From: Euglena gracilis
Lineage: Eukaryota; Euglenida; Euglenophyceae; Euglenales
Direction of reading: 5' to 3'
Length of the DNA: 64,000 bases
Assembly (NCBI GenBank): GCA_039621445.1
Contig: CP154956.1
Coordinates: forward strand, 68,744,349-68,808,348
Both the position numbers and the translations under genes were made by a program. Each line of letters opens with the position of its first letter. Within the stretch, counting starts at the first letter, position 1. Positions 19,841 through 29,992 of this stretch are shown here, piece after piece. Under the pieces are notes generated by a model. That model saw only the letters and a list, made by a program, of their open reading frames with translations, did no database searches and was not told the origin of the DNA.

Positions 19841-21506
19841 ATGTCTCCCAACAACAATATCATCCAGAGAGATGAGCAGAGAGGGAGAGAGTGCATGCAC
19901 ATCCCCCCAGAAAAAACTTCTTTTTCCAAGGGCCCAAGCCCTAGGGGACCTAGGGGTGCAATGTCCGAAACCCCCAACCCAGACGCCGCAGAATCATCTT
20001 ACCCAGAAAATAAATTCAATGGAGGAAATATGGGGAGACACCCCCCTCCATCAAAGGCTGCAAAAAAGCCTAAAAGGTCCAACATCTCCAGCCCAGCCCC
20101 CCCACAATCATGTAATCCCAGAAATCAATTGCATGGAGGAGAAATGGGGAGACACCCCCCTCCATCAAATGGTGCAAAAAAGCCTGAAGTGGTAGACAAA
20201 AAAATGCCCCCCCCCAACAACATGTCAACTAATCAGGGATGCCATTCAACCCCCTTGGGTAAAACCACCAAAATTGTCCACCCACCCAAAATCAGGGCAA
20301 ATTTGAACATGCACCAAGCAGAAAAAATACTGCTGGATTACGAAAAATCTGGATCCGTAAAGAGTGTGAGGGATTCAACCACCCAGCACCTAATCCCCTG
20401 GTTTCTGATTTCCAAACCAGAAGGGGAGCAGACAAAATGGAGATTAATAAGCGATTGCAGGGAAATAAATCAACCATTCCAAGTGAAACCTTTCAAGCTG
20501 GATCGCATCCAGCACATTTTTCCAGTTTTAGAAAAACGCCACTGGGCAGAAAAAATAGACCTAAAGGTTGCTTACTTCCACATCCCAGTGAGCCAGGCCC
20601 TAAGGCCCTCTCTAAGGCATCAGGTGGTGGGGCAGGCCTGGGAATTCCAGGCAGGCTGTTTTGGCCTGAATGTAATGCCCCAAATTTTTATGTCAGTAAT
20701 GAAGACATTCGAAAAGCTGTGGAGGAAAAAGGGCATCCAGGTATTTATTTACCTGGACGACATTTTACTGGTGGCCCCAACACAAAACATCTTACAAAAT
20801 CACCTGAACACCGTGGTCAGGGATTTAATCAAATCAGGATTCAAACTCAATGTGCAACCCTGCAGCCCACCCAAGTCGTAAATCATCTTGGATTTCAGCT
20901 AATCTTCCAAGAGGGAAAATTACAGGTGCCCCCCCCAAAAATAAAAACAGTAAAAAAGGAGCTGGGAAGAATAGTGACAAAAGATTACATGTCAAAAATG
21001 CACTGGCTGCCATTTTGGGCCAAATCAGATGCAATCTAATGGCCTTGCCCTTTCTAAGGGCCTTTACGGATGCCCTGGCAAATTTTTTGTTGGAAAATTC
21101 CACAGCCCCCTGGGACTCAAAACACCCCATTTCTCAAAGAATAAAGGACCAATTAAGAGAAATAAAACTTCTGCTGGAGACATGGGGGGGCAGACCCTTC
21201 CCCCAAAGTGCAACCAGAGAGTTGCACTCAGACAGCAGCACCCATGCCTGCGGGGGGCTGGACATTCGAACAGGAAAAATTGTGCAAGAATTTTGGAGGG
21301 AAAACTCCATTTTGCACATAAATGTCAAGGAATTAAGTGCAGCAATAAGCACAGTTCAAAGCCTCAGCCAGCCGGGGGAAACTGTGTCCCTTTCCGTGGA
21401 CAATCAAGTAATTTACTGTTACTTAACAAAAGGGGGGGGGGCAGAAAGGACCCTTTCAATTCCATGCTATGACCCTTTTTCAAATGGTGCATGGCACACA
21501 ACATAA
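19841..21506 (+). pseudogene. Reverse transcriptase-RNase H of DIRS-like element A1
   Basis: The frame from 19,841 reads LISKPEGEQTKWRLISDCRE, then KIDLKVAYFHIPV, GCFGLNVMP and the catalytic YLDD box (20,750-20,761), the order typical of a retroelement RT. After a frameshift near 20,870 the frame 20,850-21,506 carries the RNase H with HSDSST (Asp), HINVKEL (Glu) and SVDNQVI (Asp), followed by a CYLTKGGG tail. DIRS RNase H domains show exactly this spacing, and the downstream tyrosine recombinase confirms the class. The frameshift makes this copy defective as it stands. It is transcribed toward the recombinase. Confidence 0.85.
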
Positions 21507-21568
21507 GCCTACAAGTAAAGTGAGTTCCTTCACAGGAATGCCTGGCAGACCCCATAAGCAGGTGGGAA

Positions 21569-22087
21569 ATGGACAGGGGGGATTATTCCCTGGACCCCCA
21601 ACTTTTTCAGTGGCTGAGGCAGCAGTTCAAAAATGACATAAACCTGAAAACAGACCTTTTTGCCTCACCAGGCAACAAAAAACTGCCACAATTTGTTGCC
21701 AGGTGGCCCCACTGGGAAGCCACAGCAGTGGATGCATTGCAATGTCCACTAGACAACATGGGAGGATTTTATGCAAAACCCCCCTGGTCTGTAATCCAAA
21801 AATTTCTCCCCAGATTAAAAATGTTTCCACAGGCCAAAGTTTTGATGGTCACCCCCTACTGGGATTCAGCCACATGGTGGCCCCAATTAATAAAAATGAA
21901 AGTTCCAGGGACCCCCTGCCTGAAAATCACCCCCTACATGGGTATGTTCACCAGTTGCAGGGGGGAAAAAATGCCACCCCCCAGGTGGCCCCTCCTTTGC
22001 ATGATTTGCTCAGGCAAATTTTGGAGGGGAAACAAATACAAAATTCAACAACCTTTACAGATTTCCTGGGAAGAAACCCCAGTTTGA
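21569..22087 (+). pseudogene. DIRS post-RNase H domain, element A1
   Basis: The stretch reads DYSLDPQLFQWL, then TDLFASPGNKKLPQF, AVDALQCP, FYAKPPWSVI and VLMVTPYWDSATWWP. This series (LFAS..N..LP.F ... AVDA ... PP ... P.W....W) is the segment found between RNase H and recombinase in DIRS-like polyproteins. Its biochemical role is not established to my knowledge. It is connected to the RNase H frame by a small gap or frameshift near 21,500-21,570. Confidence 0.7.
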
Positions 22088-22115
22088 AAAGGTACCAAAG
22101 TGCCTTTACGCTTTT

Positions 22116-22735
22116 ATGGGTGATTCTGGAAAAAATTGGGGTACCCCCCCTGAAGCCACCACTGACCAAGTGGTTGACGCTTTAATTCAACTGTTCCAAT
22201 TTTCAAAGGCCCAAGCACGCAATGCATACAGTGCTATGCTATTGATCCCTGGCTTTGGGGGCCTGAGGTTCCATGCCATGTTGGCACCTTACAAAAGGCT
22301 TTGGAACCAAAACCTGGAGAAATATGGTGCATTCTGGGATCCCCTCCCAATCCTCCTGGGGCTGGCACAGTCCCCCCTGCCCTCTGATATATGTACACTG
22401 CGTACACAACTCATTTTCTGTTCACGAATCCTCTGTTTATACAGAAGTTCTGATTTGGCACAGGTCCAAAGAACCACCAGTGTGTTGGGGGGGGCACCCT
22501 ACATCAAAATTAAACGTAAAGGTCAAAAACTACACAAGTGGGAGCGAGTTGTCTCCATTCCCCAGTGCCCCTAAATCAGCCCCTTTCATTTAATGTTGTC
22601 TTATGTGGCAGCAACACGTTTCTTTATGAAACCGGTGGGCCCCCTTTTAATTACGTTAAAACCCCCCTACAAGGCCATTAAGGCAGATACCATTGCTTCT
22701 ATCACCAAAGACTTTTTGACCAAACAGGGGGTACC
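22116..22735 (+). pseudogene. Tyrosine recombinase of DIRS-like element A1, 5' part (box I), interrupted
   Basis: Frame 22,116-22,574 contains the N-terminal helical part and box I (LCLYRSSDLAQV, with the presumed catalytic Arg codon at 22,443-22,445); a second frame (22,593 onward) continues the catalytic domain. The gene is cut at 22,735 by the Ty3 insertion, whose target duplication GTACC is 22,731-22,735. It resumes at 39,562 with box II (HSTR) and the catalytic Tyr. The family integrates circular DNA by site-specific recombination instead of using a DDE integrase. Confidence 0.8.
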
Positions 22736-23163
22736 AGTGTACGTCCAAAGCTTTCCCTTTTCCCCTTTTTGGAACTTTCTGTAAAAGCCTTTCGTTTTCG
22801 CCTTGGTGCGCAGCCTACTTATGGTAGGGAAAAGTCTTTGGAGTAACGAAAAGTGGTTTTCCCCTTTTCTTCCCAATTCCCCAAGAAGCAAAGCACAAAG
22901 CAAAGATTCAGAAGTTTCTTCTGAGATCAAAGTCGATTGTTCTGAGGGTTTTTCCCTCTGACAAAACCAATGGTGAAACTTGGAGATTGTGAGAGTAAAG
23001 AATACCACCTGTGGGGGAAGGAGAGAAAAGTGCTGACGTGTCCAGGGGCAGATCCCAGAAGGGTCTGCCACGATCTTACCAGCTGTGGGTTTCCACAGTG
23101 GTGCGACCGTCACAGAACCCACTCTGCAGATATCCTACAGAGCTGGGACGTGCCTGGTACACA
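22736..23163 (-). repeat. 3' LTR of Ty3 element copy 1
   Basis: Identical in length (428 bp) to 39,134-39,561, with one substitution noticed. In coding orientation it starts TGTGTACC and ends CGTACACT, so the ends are TG...CT and not the canonical TG...CA. These boundaries are fixed by the GTACC target duplication outside and by the PBS and PPT inside. It contains several small hairpins, for example CTGTGG-GTTT-CCACAG at 23,083-23,098. Confidence 0.92.
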
Positions 23164-23173
23164 TCCCCCTCCC
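23164..23173 (-). promoter_or_regulatory. Polypurine tract (plus-strand primer) of Ty3 element copy 1
   Basis: On the minus strand GGGAGGGGGA immediately precedes the 3' LTR start. A purine run abutting the 3' LTR is the expected second-strand priming site. Confidence 0.8.
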
Positions 23174-24072
23174 AGGGCTACGCCCGATTTCCTTCATGGA
23201 CCAGGGTTTCCCAGTCCAGTCAGGATATCTGACGCTGCCCCAGGTGGGGTTCACTTCTCCATTCGGTGTCTCTCCTTTCCGCACAGTGGCATCCACCCAA
23301 AGCCCAAAAACGCGCAAAAGGTTAGCCGCGTTTCGCGGTTACCTATTAGCCGTTTCGGCTTAGGTGGGGTGTGTAAAAAGCCCACTGTGGGAAACGGGGC
23401 TTGGCAGGTTTCCTGACAAAGTGTCCCATCCACCCAGTTTGGGTGTGCCAAAGGCACGCGGGGTTGGTCAAGCGATTCGCTGAAAACCCAAGGGAGAGGT
23501 GTGGAAGGGGGGGGGCAGGCTCTTATCCTGGTCATACCCGGATAAGGCTCCTAGGCGGTCATATCCGCACTAGGAAACAAAAGCCTACTTACAAAACCGA
23601 CTGCCGGCGACAGCTTTGCGGGGGTGGGGGGAAAGTAGGGAGGAGAGGGGGGCTGGCTTAGGCCAGAATAGAATTTTTGCTGTCTGGCAGCCTTAAGGGC
23701 CTTAGGGCCGAAAAGTGACAAGTTGGCCTATTATTACGGCGTGCGCGCTGTGTGCTGTGCGTCACTTAGCGGCTTGCCAGGTTTCCCGGCTGCCAAGGTC
23801 TTCACAGCAGTAGCTCCTTCACGACGCAATAAGAGGCGATTACCTCTCGCAGACGGTTTCCGTCCGCATGGCCATTGGCAGAGGGGTGGCGGGGGGGGGG
23901 GGGCTCTTGGATGCTTCCATCCAGAGAGTGGAGTGAGTGACACAGACCCAGGTTCATCCCAGGGCTGTTTAGCGATTTCCGCTACCATTGTATATATATA
24001 TGTATAGGATATGGATGTCCAGGCTCCATGAAGGCACTTACCTTACATGAGCCTGGCAATGCCGTTTCGGCA
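23174..24072 (-). other. 3' untranslated region of the Ty3 element
   Basis: No ORF is supported between the accessory gene stop (24,073) and the polypurine tract. The region is conserved in the decayed copy 3 (about 49,650-50,510), for example the TTTCGCGGTTACC...TTTCGG segment and the GGCAGGTTTCCTG...CCCA stretch. It contains short hairpins such as AATGCCG-TTT-CGGCATT at 24,058-24,074 and a TATATATATA tract near 23,990. Confidence 0.6.
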
Positions 24073-27000
24073 TTACATCCGTTCCAGCCGCCAATAGTCA
24101 TGGCGGGAGTCCAAGGGATCTTCCACAAGGACCATCTGGAATTGTGGTGGCTGTGGCCTGTCGACAAGCCAGGTTTCTGGCGAGTCATAGTCGAAATCAG
24201 GTGCGATCCAGTCCCGAACCCATCCTTCGGGTACTGTCTGCTTGGTGGCACTCGCTCTTTCCGCGAGAAACCACTGCAGCTTCTCCCAGAATTTCCTGGG
24301 CAAAGTCGCTGGCCAGATGAAGTAGTTTCTCCGAGGGTGATTGGCTGACACCTGCGGGGCATTCCCCGGGTGGAAGTCGATGGGAACGTGGTAGGCGCAT
24401 TCCGCCCGGACTGTATGGGGTCGCAATACGGCCCCTAGCCAGTCCTTCCAGGTCATCCCGTGTTTTTCGGGTGGCCATTGTGGTAGGCACCAGCGACCGT
24501 TTCGGTCCTGGGTTGTGAACAGGCGGAAAAGTATCTTTTCCCTGTCCGCTGTCTCCCAGAGGTAAGGTAATCTTACCCCTGCTTCCTCAGCAGCGAGGCG
24601 TATCGCCCCACTGTCGATCTGCCACCCACGGGCCATTCCCGTGTGGCGGTAGTCGTCGAGCTTGAGGTTGGCATATTTGAAGAAGTCCTTGAACTTTTTG
24701 TTCAAGGTGGAGTATTCCTCCAGTGGCTTCTCGGCACTCGGCACGATTGTGCGAACTGCGCCTTCCGCAGTGTGCCAGAAGGTACCTCGCAGGCAATTGA
24801 CGCAGAGTACTGGTACATTCGTACCATCTCGTTCTGTGTAGCAAAAATTGTGCTTGTGGGTCCAACTGTCCACGCACTTGGCGCATACCAAGGCGGCACA
24901 GTTGGGTATGTACATATCCTTGTGGAACGATTTCCGCTCCACAGGGTTGCACACATGGACGAGGGGTAATCCCAAGTCAGGGGCACTGTTGTACATCCTG
25001 TGGCAAACAGTGCAGAGCCACACAAATCGGTTTTCCGATGTTCTGTCGACGAGGAATTCCTCGCCAAAGTATTGGGCCAAAACACGTGGTGATCTGGAAT
25101 TGTAATAATTCCAGGTGACATTCTGGTCAAAGGACCATTTCCGTCCTTGACAGAACAGTGGTTCAATCCACCGATTGAGGCATTGGTCTGTTCGCAGCTT
25201 ATGTTCGATCATCATGTACCTGTTTTTCAGGTCATGAGTCTCAGGATCATCCTGAGTCATCGCGTTCCAGTCGATGACAACTTCGCCTTCCGAAGGTGTC
25301 GTAATCGTAGAGGCGCGGGATTTTCCCTGCCCCTTCGTAGGTGGTTTCGGCTGTGAGGTTTTCCCATAGCCGGATGATGTGACCTGTGTGAATCCTCCTC
25401 CCGAAGCTGATCCTCGAGAAGAAGATGCACCCTGGCCTCCAGCACCACCACCGCCTTTCGGTGGGGGCTGATCACCTGTCTTAGATGAGGGTTTGCAAGG
25501 CGCGGCACCGGGGGATTTGGCCGGGGCCTTCGGACTTCCGCTTTCCGGAGCATCCGAGGGTCGCCGTTCGGCGTCACGCTTGCTTGACCAGGTGCGTGGT
25601 GACGGCTGGGCCGGGGGTCTTTTCCCCGACACCGAGCGTCGTTGACCTTCAGCAGGGGTTTCCCGAGCTGAGGGTCGCCCTACGCGTTCCTTCGCTGCGC
25701 TCGGTGGTTTCCCAGGAGCAGCCGTGGAGGATGGTGTGGGTGTGGGCGTCGCCGTTGCACTTCGCGTTGGCGGAGTCTGTGGTGGGGGCATGGATGTCCG
25801 TGCAGCCTGTTTTTCAGGTGCCGGTGTCCGTGTGCCCGCACGCGTCGGTGCAGTGACCGCGGTGTGTGGAGGTACGGGCTCATCCCGTTCCTCTGATCCC
25901 GCTATCGGTGCTAATGTAGGTTCATCCTGCACTGGCACGGGTAGCGTTGTCACCACGGACATTGCCGTTGGTTCGCCCTCCGTCCGTGTCGTTTCCGACA
26001 CCGGCGGTGGCGCGGCCATTGGGGGAGGTTCATCCTCCTCCATGGCTGCAGCTTCAGTTGTTTCGTCCGCTGGCTGGGCCGTTTCTGCCGCAGCAGTGGA
26101 AGAGCTAGCTGCAGTGCCACGTGGGGTGACAACTGCGATCAGTGATCGCAAACCACCGAGTACACGTCCGCCCAGTGAGGGGCGCCGTTCAGGTCCTTCC
26201 CCTGAAGTGGGCTCCTCCACTGGCTCCTCTGTCATCGGGATTTCCCCGGGGACAGGAAGCTTGAGGCGTAATACCTCAGGCGTAGGGGTTACCGTCTCCG
26301 GCGGGTTTTCCCGCGGAGGGGTCGGTCCGCCAGGCGTACCCAGCGAGGATGGTGACAGTGGGACAGGCGTCAGTTCACCTCTCGGTGATCCTGGGCGCTG
26401 GGCGGTTTCCGCCACAGTGTCCAGCATCACGACCGACGGGCTACGGGTTTCCCGTGCCGGGGGTTCCGCGGGCTGAGGTTCATCCTCGGCCATTGGGACC
26501 GCTTCTCCTGTCTCCTCCGCTTCCAGAGGGGACTCCTCTGTGTGTAGTTGGGCTGCAGAACGCGGGTCTTCCCTGCTTCTGTAGCACCCTTGGGCATTTG
26601 ACAGGCGGAAAAAGCTAATACTTTCACTCCTGTCAGAGTTGGGGTATGGAGGTGGCCACGACGCTCGCACCCAGCTTCCGGGTGGAGGTTGAGGCTCATC
26701 CTCGTTGATCAGGCAGAGGTCTTCCCACTGCGATCGACGGGCCTCACCCATACCATACTCTCCCGTTTCTTCCAGGAAAGCTGGCAGTGGTACTGCGTAG
26801 CGAGGTTGGCTTAGCTCGCGGGGAGCGAAGAACACTTCGAACTCCTGCCAGTCCAGGATTTCCCCGAACTGGCTCTGCAGGTGTTCCCGGAGGCCGATTT
26901 CTGCCCCCGTCCAGTCCGGCCGCAGGTTTATCCTGCGTCGGTCTGGATCATACGGTCTGGCATCTACCTCGGTGTATCCCCGAGGTATCCACTTCCTGTG

Positions 27001-28887
27001 GATATCCACATCGGTGGTCATCTGCTCCAGGAAATATATATATACTTCCAGGACGTAGGTAATCCACGCCCTGTGCCAGTATTGTTGGAGCAGAAATATT
27101 TTCTGCCGGTGCTGTTTCAGCACCTTCCGGTCTTGCGTTCCAATCTGGGGTTTCCGGCACTGATGCAGGAGGAATCTCCTGGTCGGTGGGCTGCCGGCAT
27201 TCTCGGCAGTCGGAGGCGGTTTTCCGCGCTCCCCGAAACCCCAGAAGTCAACAATGTGGACTTCCTTGCAAAACCGGCATTCCAGTTTGTATCGTTGAGG
27301 GTAGGCGAGGTCCACGTCCAGTACCTTGAACAGCATGCCATACATGCTGTCCAAGAATACTTGGAGGTTGTTTGTGAACATTACCGCAGCCTGCGCCTGG
27401 AGTTTCTCCGGCAGGGGGTAATATTTCCACTGGATTCCCAGTGCGCTGACGGAATACATGTGGTTGAAGATTTCCTTCAACTGTGCTACGAATGTTTCAT
27501 CGTCTTCACATGTGTTCAAACAATCGATGTATGTCAGACCGTTTCGGTCGGTGAAAATGCCAAAGTTCTGGCAGGGATATCCCAACCAGAACCAGAGTTC
27601 CCAGAAACCAGACATCTGGTCCAGGACCATTTCATCCGAATGAGGGTATCCCTCAAACGGATGAAGTTCGGTACTGTAGATGAATCGTTTGCAGTGATCG
27701 TGCATACGATCCTGCACCACTGCGAGCACCGCTTCCGGTGGTCGGTGGATCACGTTGCCAGCACGCGTGTACTTTTCGAGATCCTGGTCGATTTTCGGCC
27801 AGATTTCATCCAAGTAATCGAACAGCTGGTCAGCGTCGTAATCCTTCGTTTTCGAAGGTTCGGCGGCTTTTCCGCCTTTTCCTGCTGGGGGTCCGGCAGA
27901 TTTTCCGCCTTTGCCTGGAGGTGGTCCAGCGGGTTTTCCGCCTTTCCCAGATGGGGCTTTCCCACCTTTCTCCTGGCCTTTACCTTTACCCTTACCCTTG
28001 CCTTTTCCTTTACCCTTGCCCTTCGTGTTGGACAGCCATTCTATCGTCGCCCGATATGGGTCCCAATATTCCCAGTATTCTGGGTCTTCTTCTGTATACA
28101 CAGGATAAGTCACGGATTCCGTGCTTGGTGTTCGAGCAAATTCCTGCTCAGCATCACCACGATTCGAGTAAACCGGTGCGACTGGGGATGGTCGGGTTTC
28201 CCGACGTGCCCGTTCTGCCGTCACGTCGGGCGCTGGCGGAGCTTCCTCCTCAGCGTCGACGCGCATCGCTGCGGGCGGATTTTCCGACCTCGGCGAGCGG
28301 CGTTGTGGCTGCGGCGTCAGATTTTCCGGGCCGCGGTCACGTTTGCCGGCGGCAGAGCTTGTGGGTCGTGCTGGTGGCGCTTCCGCCACAGCCACGTCCC
28401 GCTGTCGCGCTGGTTGACTTAACCGTGATGGAGCTGGGACTCCTGTGAGAGCCGACACAGCAGCATCATACTGCTGGCGCTCTTCCCGTGTCATTTCCGC
28501 CCGGGCAGGGTATCCCTGGCCAGCGGAAACAGGGGGGCGACGTGCGATTTGTCGTTGGATCGTCACAGCATATTCATACTGTTGACGGTCCTCCTCAGTC
28601 TCGAACGGCCGACCAGTCCACGGGTTAACGGGTTCATCCCGTGCCGGGGGAACTGGTGCCGCACGAGGCGCTGTCGCGGCTTCCCGCGGACGAGCGCTTC
28701 GGGCAGAGTCAGACGTCGGGGGAGGATTTCCCTCCGCAGGACGTCGTGGGATAGGGTCAGGTATGGTTGGGTGGGGTTGAGGTGGATATACGTACTGATC
28801 CCGTGGCATTGGCGCCTGCTGGGGGTAATCCCCAGAGACGGTATACTGAGACACAGGCTCCTGCGCAGGATAATCCCGCCGGGGCAT
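24073..28887 (-). CDS. Large accessory protein of the Ty3 element, 1,604 aa, function unknown
   Basis: An uninterrupted 1,604-codon frame lies downstream of the integrase-chromodomain, where some retroelements carry env. I recognise no Env features: no clear signal peptide or membrane segment. Visible layout (approximate residues): 1-285 Pro/Arg-rich with a repeated 'EE.RQQY(E/D).AV' phrase; 286-304 a Lys-Gly dipeptide run; 304-345 GKGGK repeats; about 348-760 a likely globular region rich in Trp/Tyr (LFDYLDEIWPKIDQDLEKY ... WLGYPCQNFGIF ... CRFCKEVH); about 770-1,200 Thr/Pro/Glu low-complexity; about 1,209-1,604 a second globular region with three CxxC pairs (CTVC, CAKC, CVNC) and neighbouring Cys/His, probably zinc-binding. 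Both globular parts recur in the decayed copy at 49.6-55.1 kb, so the protein belongs to the family and is not a one-off capture. The KG-rich tract suggests nucleic-acid binding (inference). Confidence 0.75.
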   Translation of the reverse strand: MPRRDYPAQEPVSQYTVSGDYPQQAPMPRDQYVYPPQPHPTIPDPIPRRPAEGNPPPTSDSARSARPREAATAPRAAPVPPARDEPVNPWTGRPFETEEDRQQYEYAVTIQRQIARRPPVSAGQGYPARAEMTREERQQYDAAVSALTGVPAPSRLSQPARQRDVAVAEAPPARPTSSAAGKRDRGPENLTPQPQRRSPRSENPPAAMRVDAEEEAPPAPDVTAERARRETRPSPVAPVYSNRGDAEQEFARTPSTESVTYPVYTEEDPEYWEYWDPYRATIEWLSNTKGKGKGKGKGKGKGKGQEKGGKAPSGKGGKPAGPPPGKGGKSAGPPAGKGGKAAEPSKTKDYDADQLFDYLDEIWPKIDQDLEKYTRAGNVIHRPPEAVLAVVQDRMHDHCKRFIYSTELHPFEGYPHSDEMVLDQMSGFWELWFWLGYPCQNFGIFTDRNGLTYIDCLNTCEDDETFVAQLKEIFNHMYSVSALGIQWKYYPLPEKLQAQAAVMFTNNLQVFLDSMYGMLFKVLDVDLAYPQRYKLECRFCKEVHIVDFWGFGERGKPPPTAENAGSPPTRRFLLHQCRKPQIGTQDRKVLKQHRQKIFLLQQYWHRAWITYVLEVYIYFLEQMTTDVDIHRKWIPRGYTEVDARPYDPDRRRINLRPDWTGAEIGLREHLQSQFGEILDWQEFEVFFAPRELSQPRYAVPLPAFLEETGEYGMGEARRSQWEDLCLINEDEPQPPPGSWVRASWPPPYPNSDRSESISFFRLSNAQGCYRSREDPRSAAQLHTEESPLEAEETGEAVPMAEDEPQPAEPPARETRSPSVVMLDTVAETAQRPGSPRGELTPVPLSPSSLGTPGGPTPPRENPPETVTPTPEVLRLKLPVPGEIPMTEEPVEEPTSGEGPERRPSLGGRVLGGLRSLIAVVTPRGTAASSSTAAAETAQPADETTEAAAMEEDEPPPMAAPPPVSETTRTEGEPTAMSVVTTLPVPVQDEPTLAPIAGSEERDEPVPPHTAVTAPTRAGTRTPAPEKQAARTSMPPPQTPPTRSATATPTPTPSSTAAPGKPPSAAKERVGRPSARETPAEGQRRSVSGKRPPAQPSPRTWSSKRDAERRPSDAPESGSPKAPAKSPGAAPCKPSSKTGDQPPPKGGGGAGGQGASSSRGSASGGGFTQVTSSGYGKTSQPKPPTKGQGKSRASTITTPSEGEVVIDWNAMTQDDPETHDLKNRYMMIEHKLRTDQCLNRWIEPLFCQGRKWSFDQNVTWNYYNSRSPRVLAQYFGEEFLVDRTSENRFVWLCTVCHRMYNSAPDLGLPLVHVCNPVERKSFHKDMYIPNCAALVCAKCVDSWTHKHNFCYTERDGTNVPVLCVNCLRGTFWHTAEGAVRTIVPSAEKPLEEYSTLNKKFKDFFKYANLKLDDYRHTGMARGWQIDSGAIRLAAEEAGVRLPYLWETADREKILFRLFTTQDRNGRWCLPQWPPEKHGMTWKDWLGAVLRPHTVRAECAYHVPIDFHPGNAPQVSANHPRRNYFIWPATLPRKFWEKLQWFLAERASATKQTVPEGWVRDWIAPDFDYDSPETWLVDRPQPPQFQMVLVEDPLDSRHDYWRLERM

Positions 28888-28891
28888 GCGC

Positions 28892-29515
28892 TCAGGGGGG
28901 TCGAAAAATACTTTCTTTTACACGTGGGTGTTCACTCCGGACAGGTGCTTCCACCGTCTCTTCCTCGGGTAATCCGGGGGAGTGAGCACGAAAATGTGCA
29001 GTGTAAGTGCCAACAGGTGGTACCTGCCTGGCGACCTGTGGCGGGACTTCCACGCCCAGGTCACGCATGGTAATGTCTGCCGCGAATCCCGACGCGTCCG
29101 GGTCGGTGTAATACACCAGACCGGTCATCGTCGCCTGGGCGCACATACACCACAGGGCTGGAGGGGTATTCGCGATAGTCAAAACTTTACGGCAGTGGTC
29201 ATCCCACAATGCCTGTGTGAGTTGGTCTGGTGCCGGGTTTGCGCTCATACGCATAACCCGGTTCATCGTCTCCGCCGTGCGGTGGATCATCACACCCGCA
29301 TACGGTGGGAGGCGACGAGAGCCTGATGGCTGAGATGGCCGCGCTTCCGCGGGCATCTGGGTCATCCTGCTACTGCTGCTGGCTTCAGGGTTTCCCTGAG
29401 CCGCAGTCCGTGCAGGTGGCTGCGTACCGTATCGGTACGCATACTGGTCAGGTTGAGGGTGAGTGGTGGGGTGGTAAGGCGGTCCTCCGCCTGGCTCCCT
29501 TCCGCCGGGCAGCAT
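28892..29515 (-). CDS. Accessory ORF upstream of the 1,604-aa ORF, 207 aa
   Basis: The frame starts MLPGGREPGGGPPYHP and ends ESIFRPP-stop in a run of six C; the 1,604-aa frame opens 5 nt further on, in another frame. The composition (Pro/Gln/Arg-rich N-terminus, then a MNRVMRMSANPAPDQLTQAL block and a YYTDPDASGFAADI block) resembles the neighbouring N-terminus in style. A one-base change in the C-run would fuse the two into a single protein of about 1,810 aa, so it may be the true N-terminus of the accessory protein. No known domain was recognised. Confidence 0.55.
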   Translation of the reverse strand: MLPGGREPGGGPPYHPTTHPQPDQYAYRYGTQPPARTAAQGNPEASSSSRMTQMPAEARPSQPSGSRRLPPYAGVMIHRTAETMNRVMRMSANPAPDQLTQALWDDHCRKVLTIANTPPALWCMCAQATMTGLVYYTDPDASGFAADITMRDLGVEVPPQVARQVPPVGTYTAHFRAHSPGLPEEETVEAPVRSEHPRVKESIFRPP

Positions 29516-29677
29516 AATACAGCCCGGGGTCGGTACGGTGGGATGTTTGGGTTGTTTGTTGTAAGGTGTGTGAGGGTAACCGCTTGAGTATTATTTGGTA
29601 AAAAGTCTGCGGAAAGAAAGAATGATAAGAATCAATGATAAAAAGAAGAGAAAACAACATGGGTTTCCCATGCGTTC

Positions 29678-29992
29678 TCAAAAACTTGTCATGGAAACAT
29701 CAATGTTATGTTTCTTATTCCACAGCTTCCAATCTTGCTGGACATACCCAACAAAACTGGTTGCTGGCTCCCAAGTGTCCTCCTCGGGCCCATACCCTTT
29801 CCAGCGGACCTTCCAAAGGTGCATACCTTTGTCGATTTTGTGATCGATAATTTTATCGACTACAAAGTCGTCCGTCTCAGGTAATCTGGAACGGGGTTTG
29901 AAGTGCAAACACGGGATGGTTTCCCATCCGGTGGCGACAGGTATGGTTGAAGTCGTCCATATGAACGTCCTCAACACCATTCGGTAATGCAA
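29678..29992 (-). CDS. Chromodomain at the C-terminus of the Ty3 integrase (frame-shifted tail)
   Basis: The block DDFVVDKIIDHKIDKG, then LWKVRWKGYG and DTWEP is a textbook chromodomain (three-stranded sheet, aromatic residues for methyl-lysine binding, W-EP motif). In chromoviruses it targets the integrase to marked chromatin. It is in a different frame from the integrase core, which ends at 29,877; the switch lies near 29,890. Either a sequence error or mutation, or a frameshift, is needed to join them. Confidence 0.88.
   Translation of the reverse strand: MHYRMVLRTFIWTTSTIPVATGWETIPCLHFKPRSRLPETDDFVVDKIIDHKIDKGMHLWKVRWKGYGPEEDTWEPATSFVGYVQQDWKLWNKKHNIDVSMTSF

Noticed and set aside
26881-28422. 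513-aa plus-strand open frame opposite the accessory gene
   Set aside because: Shadow of the 1,604-aa minus-strand frame, which has the conserved counterpart in copy 3.
24073-29515. Interpretation of the accessory ORFs as an envelope gene
   Set aside because: No signal peptide, membrane segment or fusion-like features seen; the Cys pattern looks zinc-binding.
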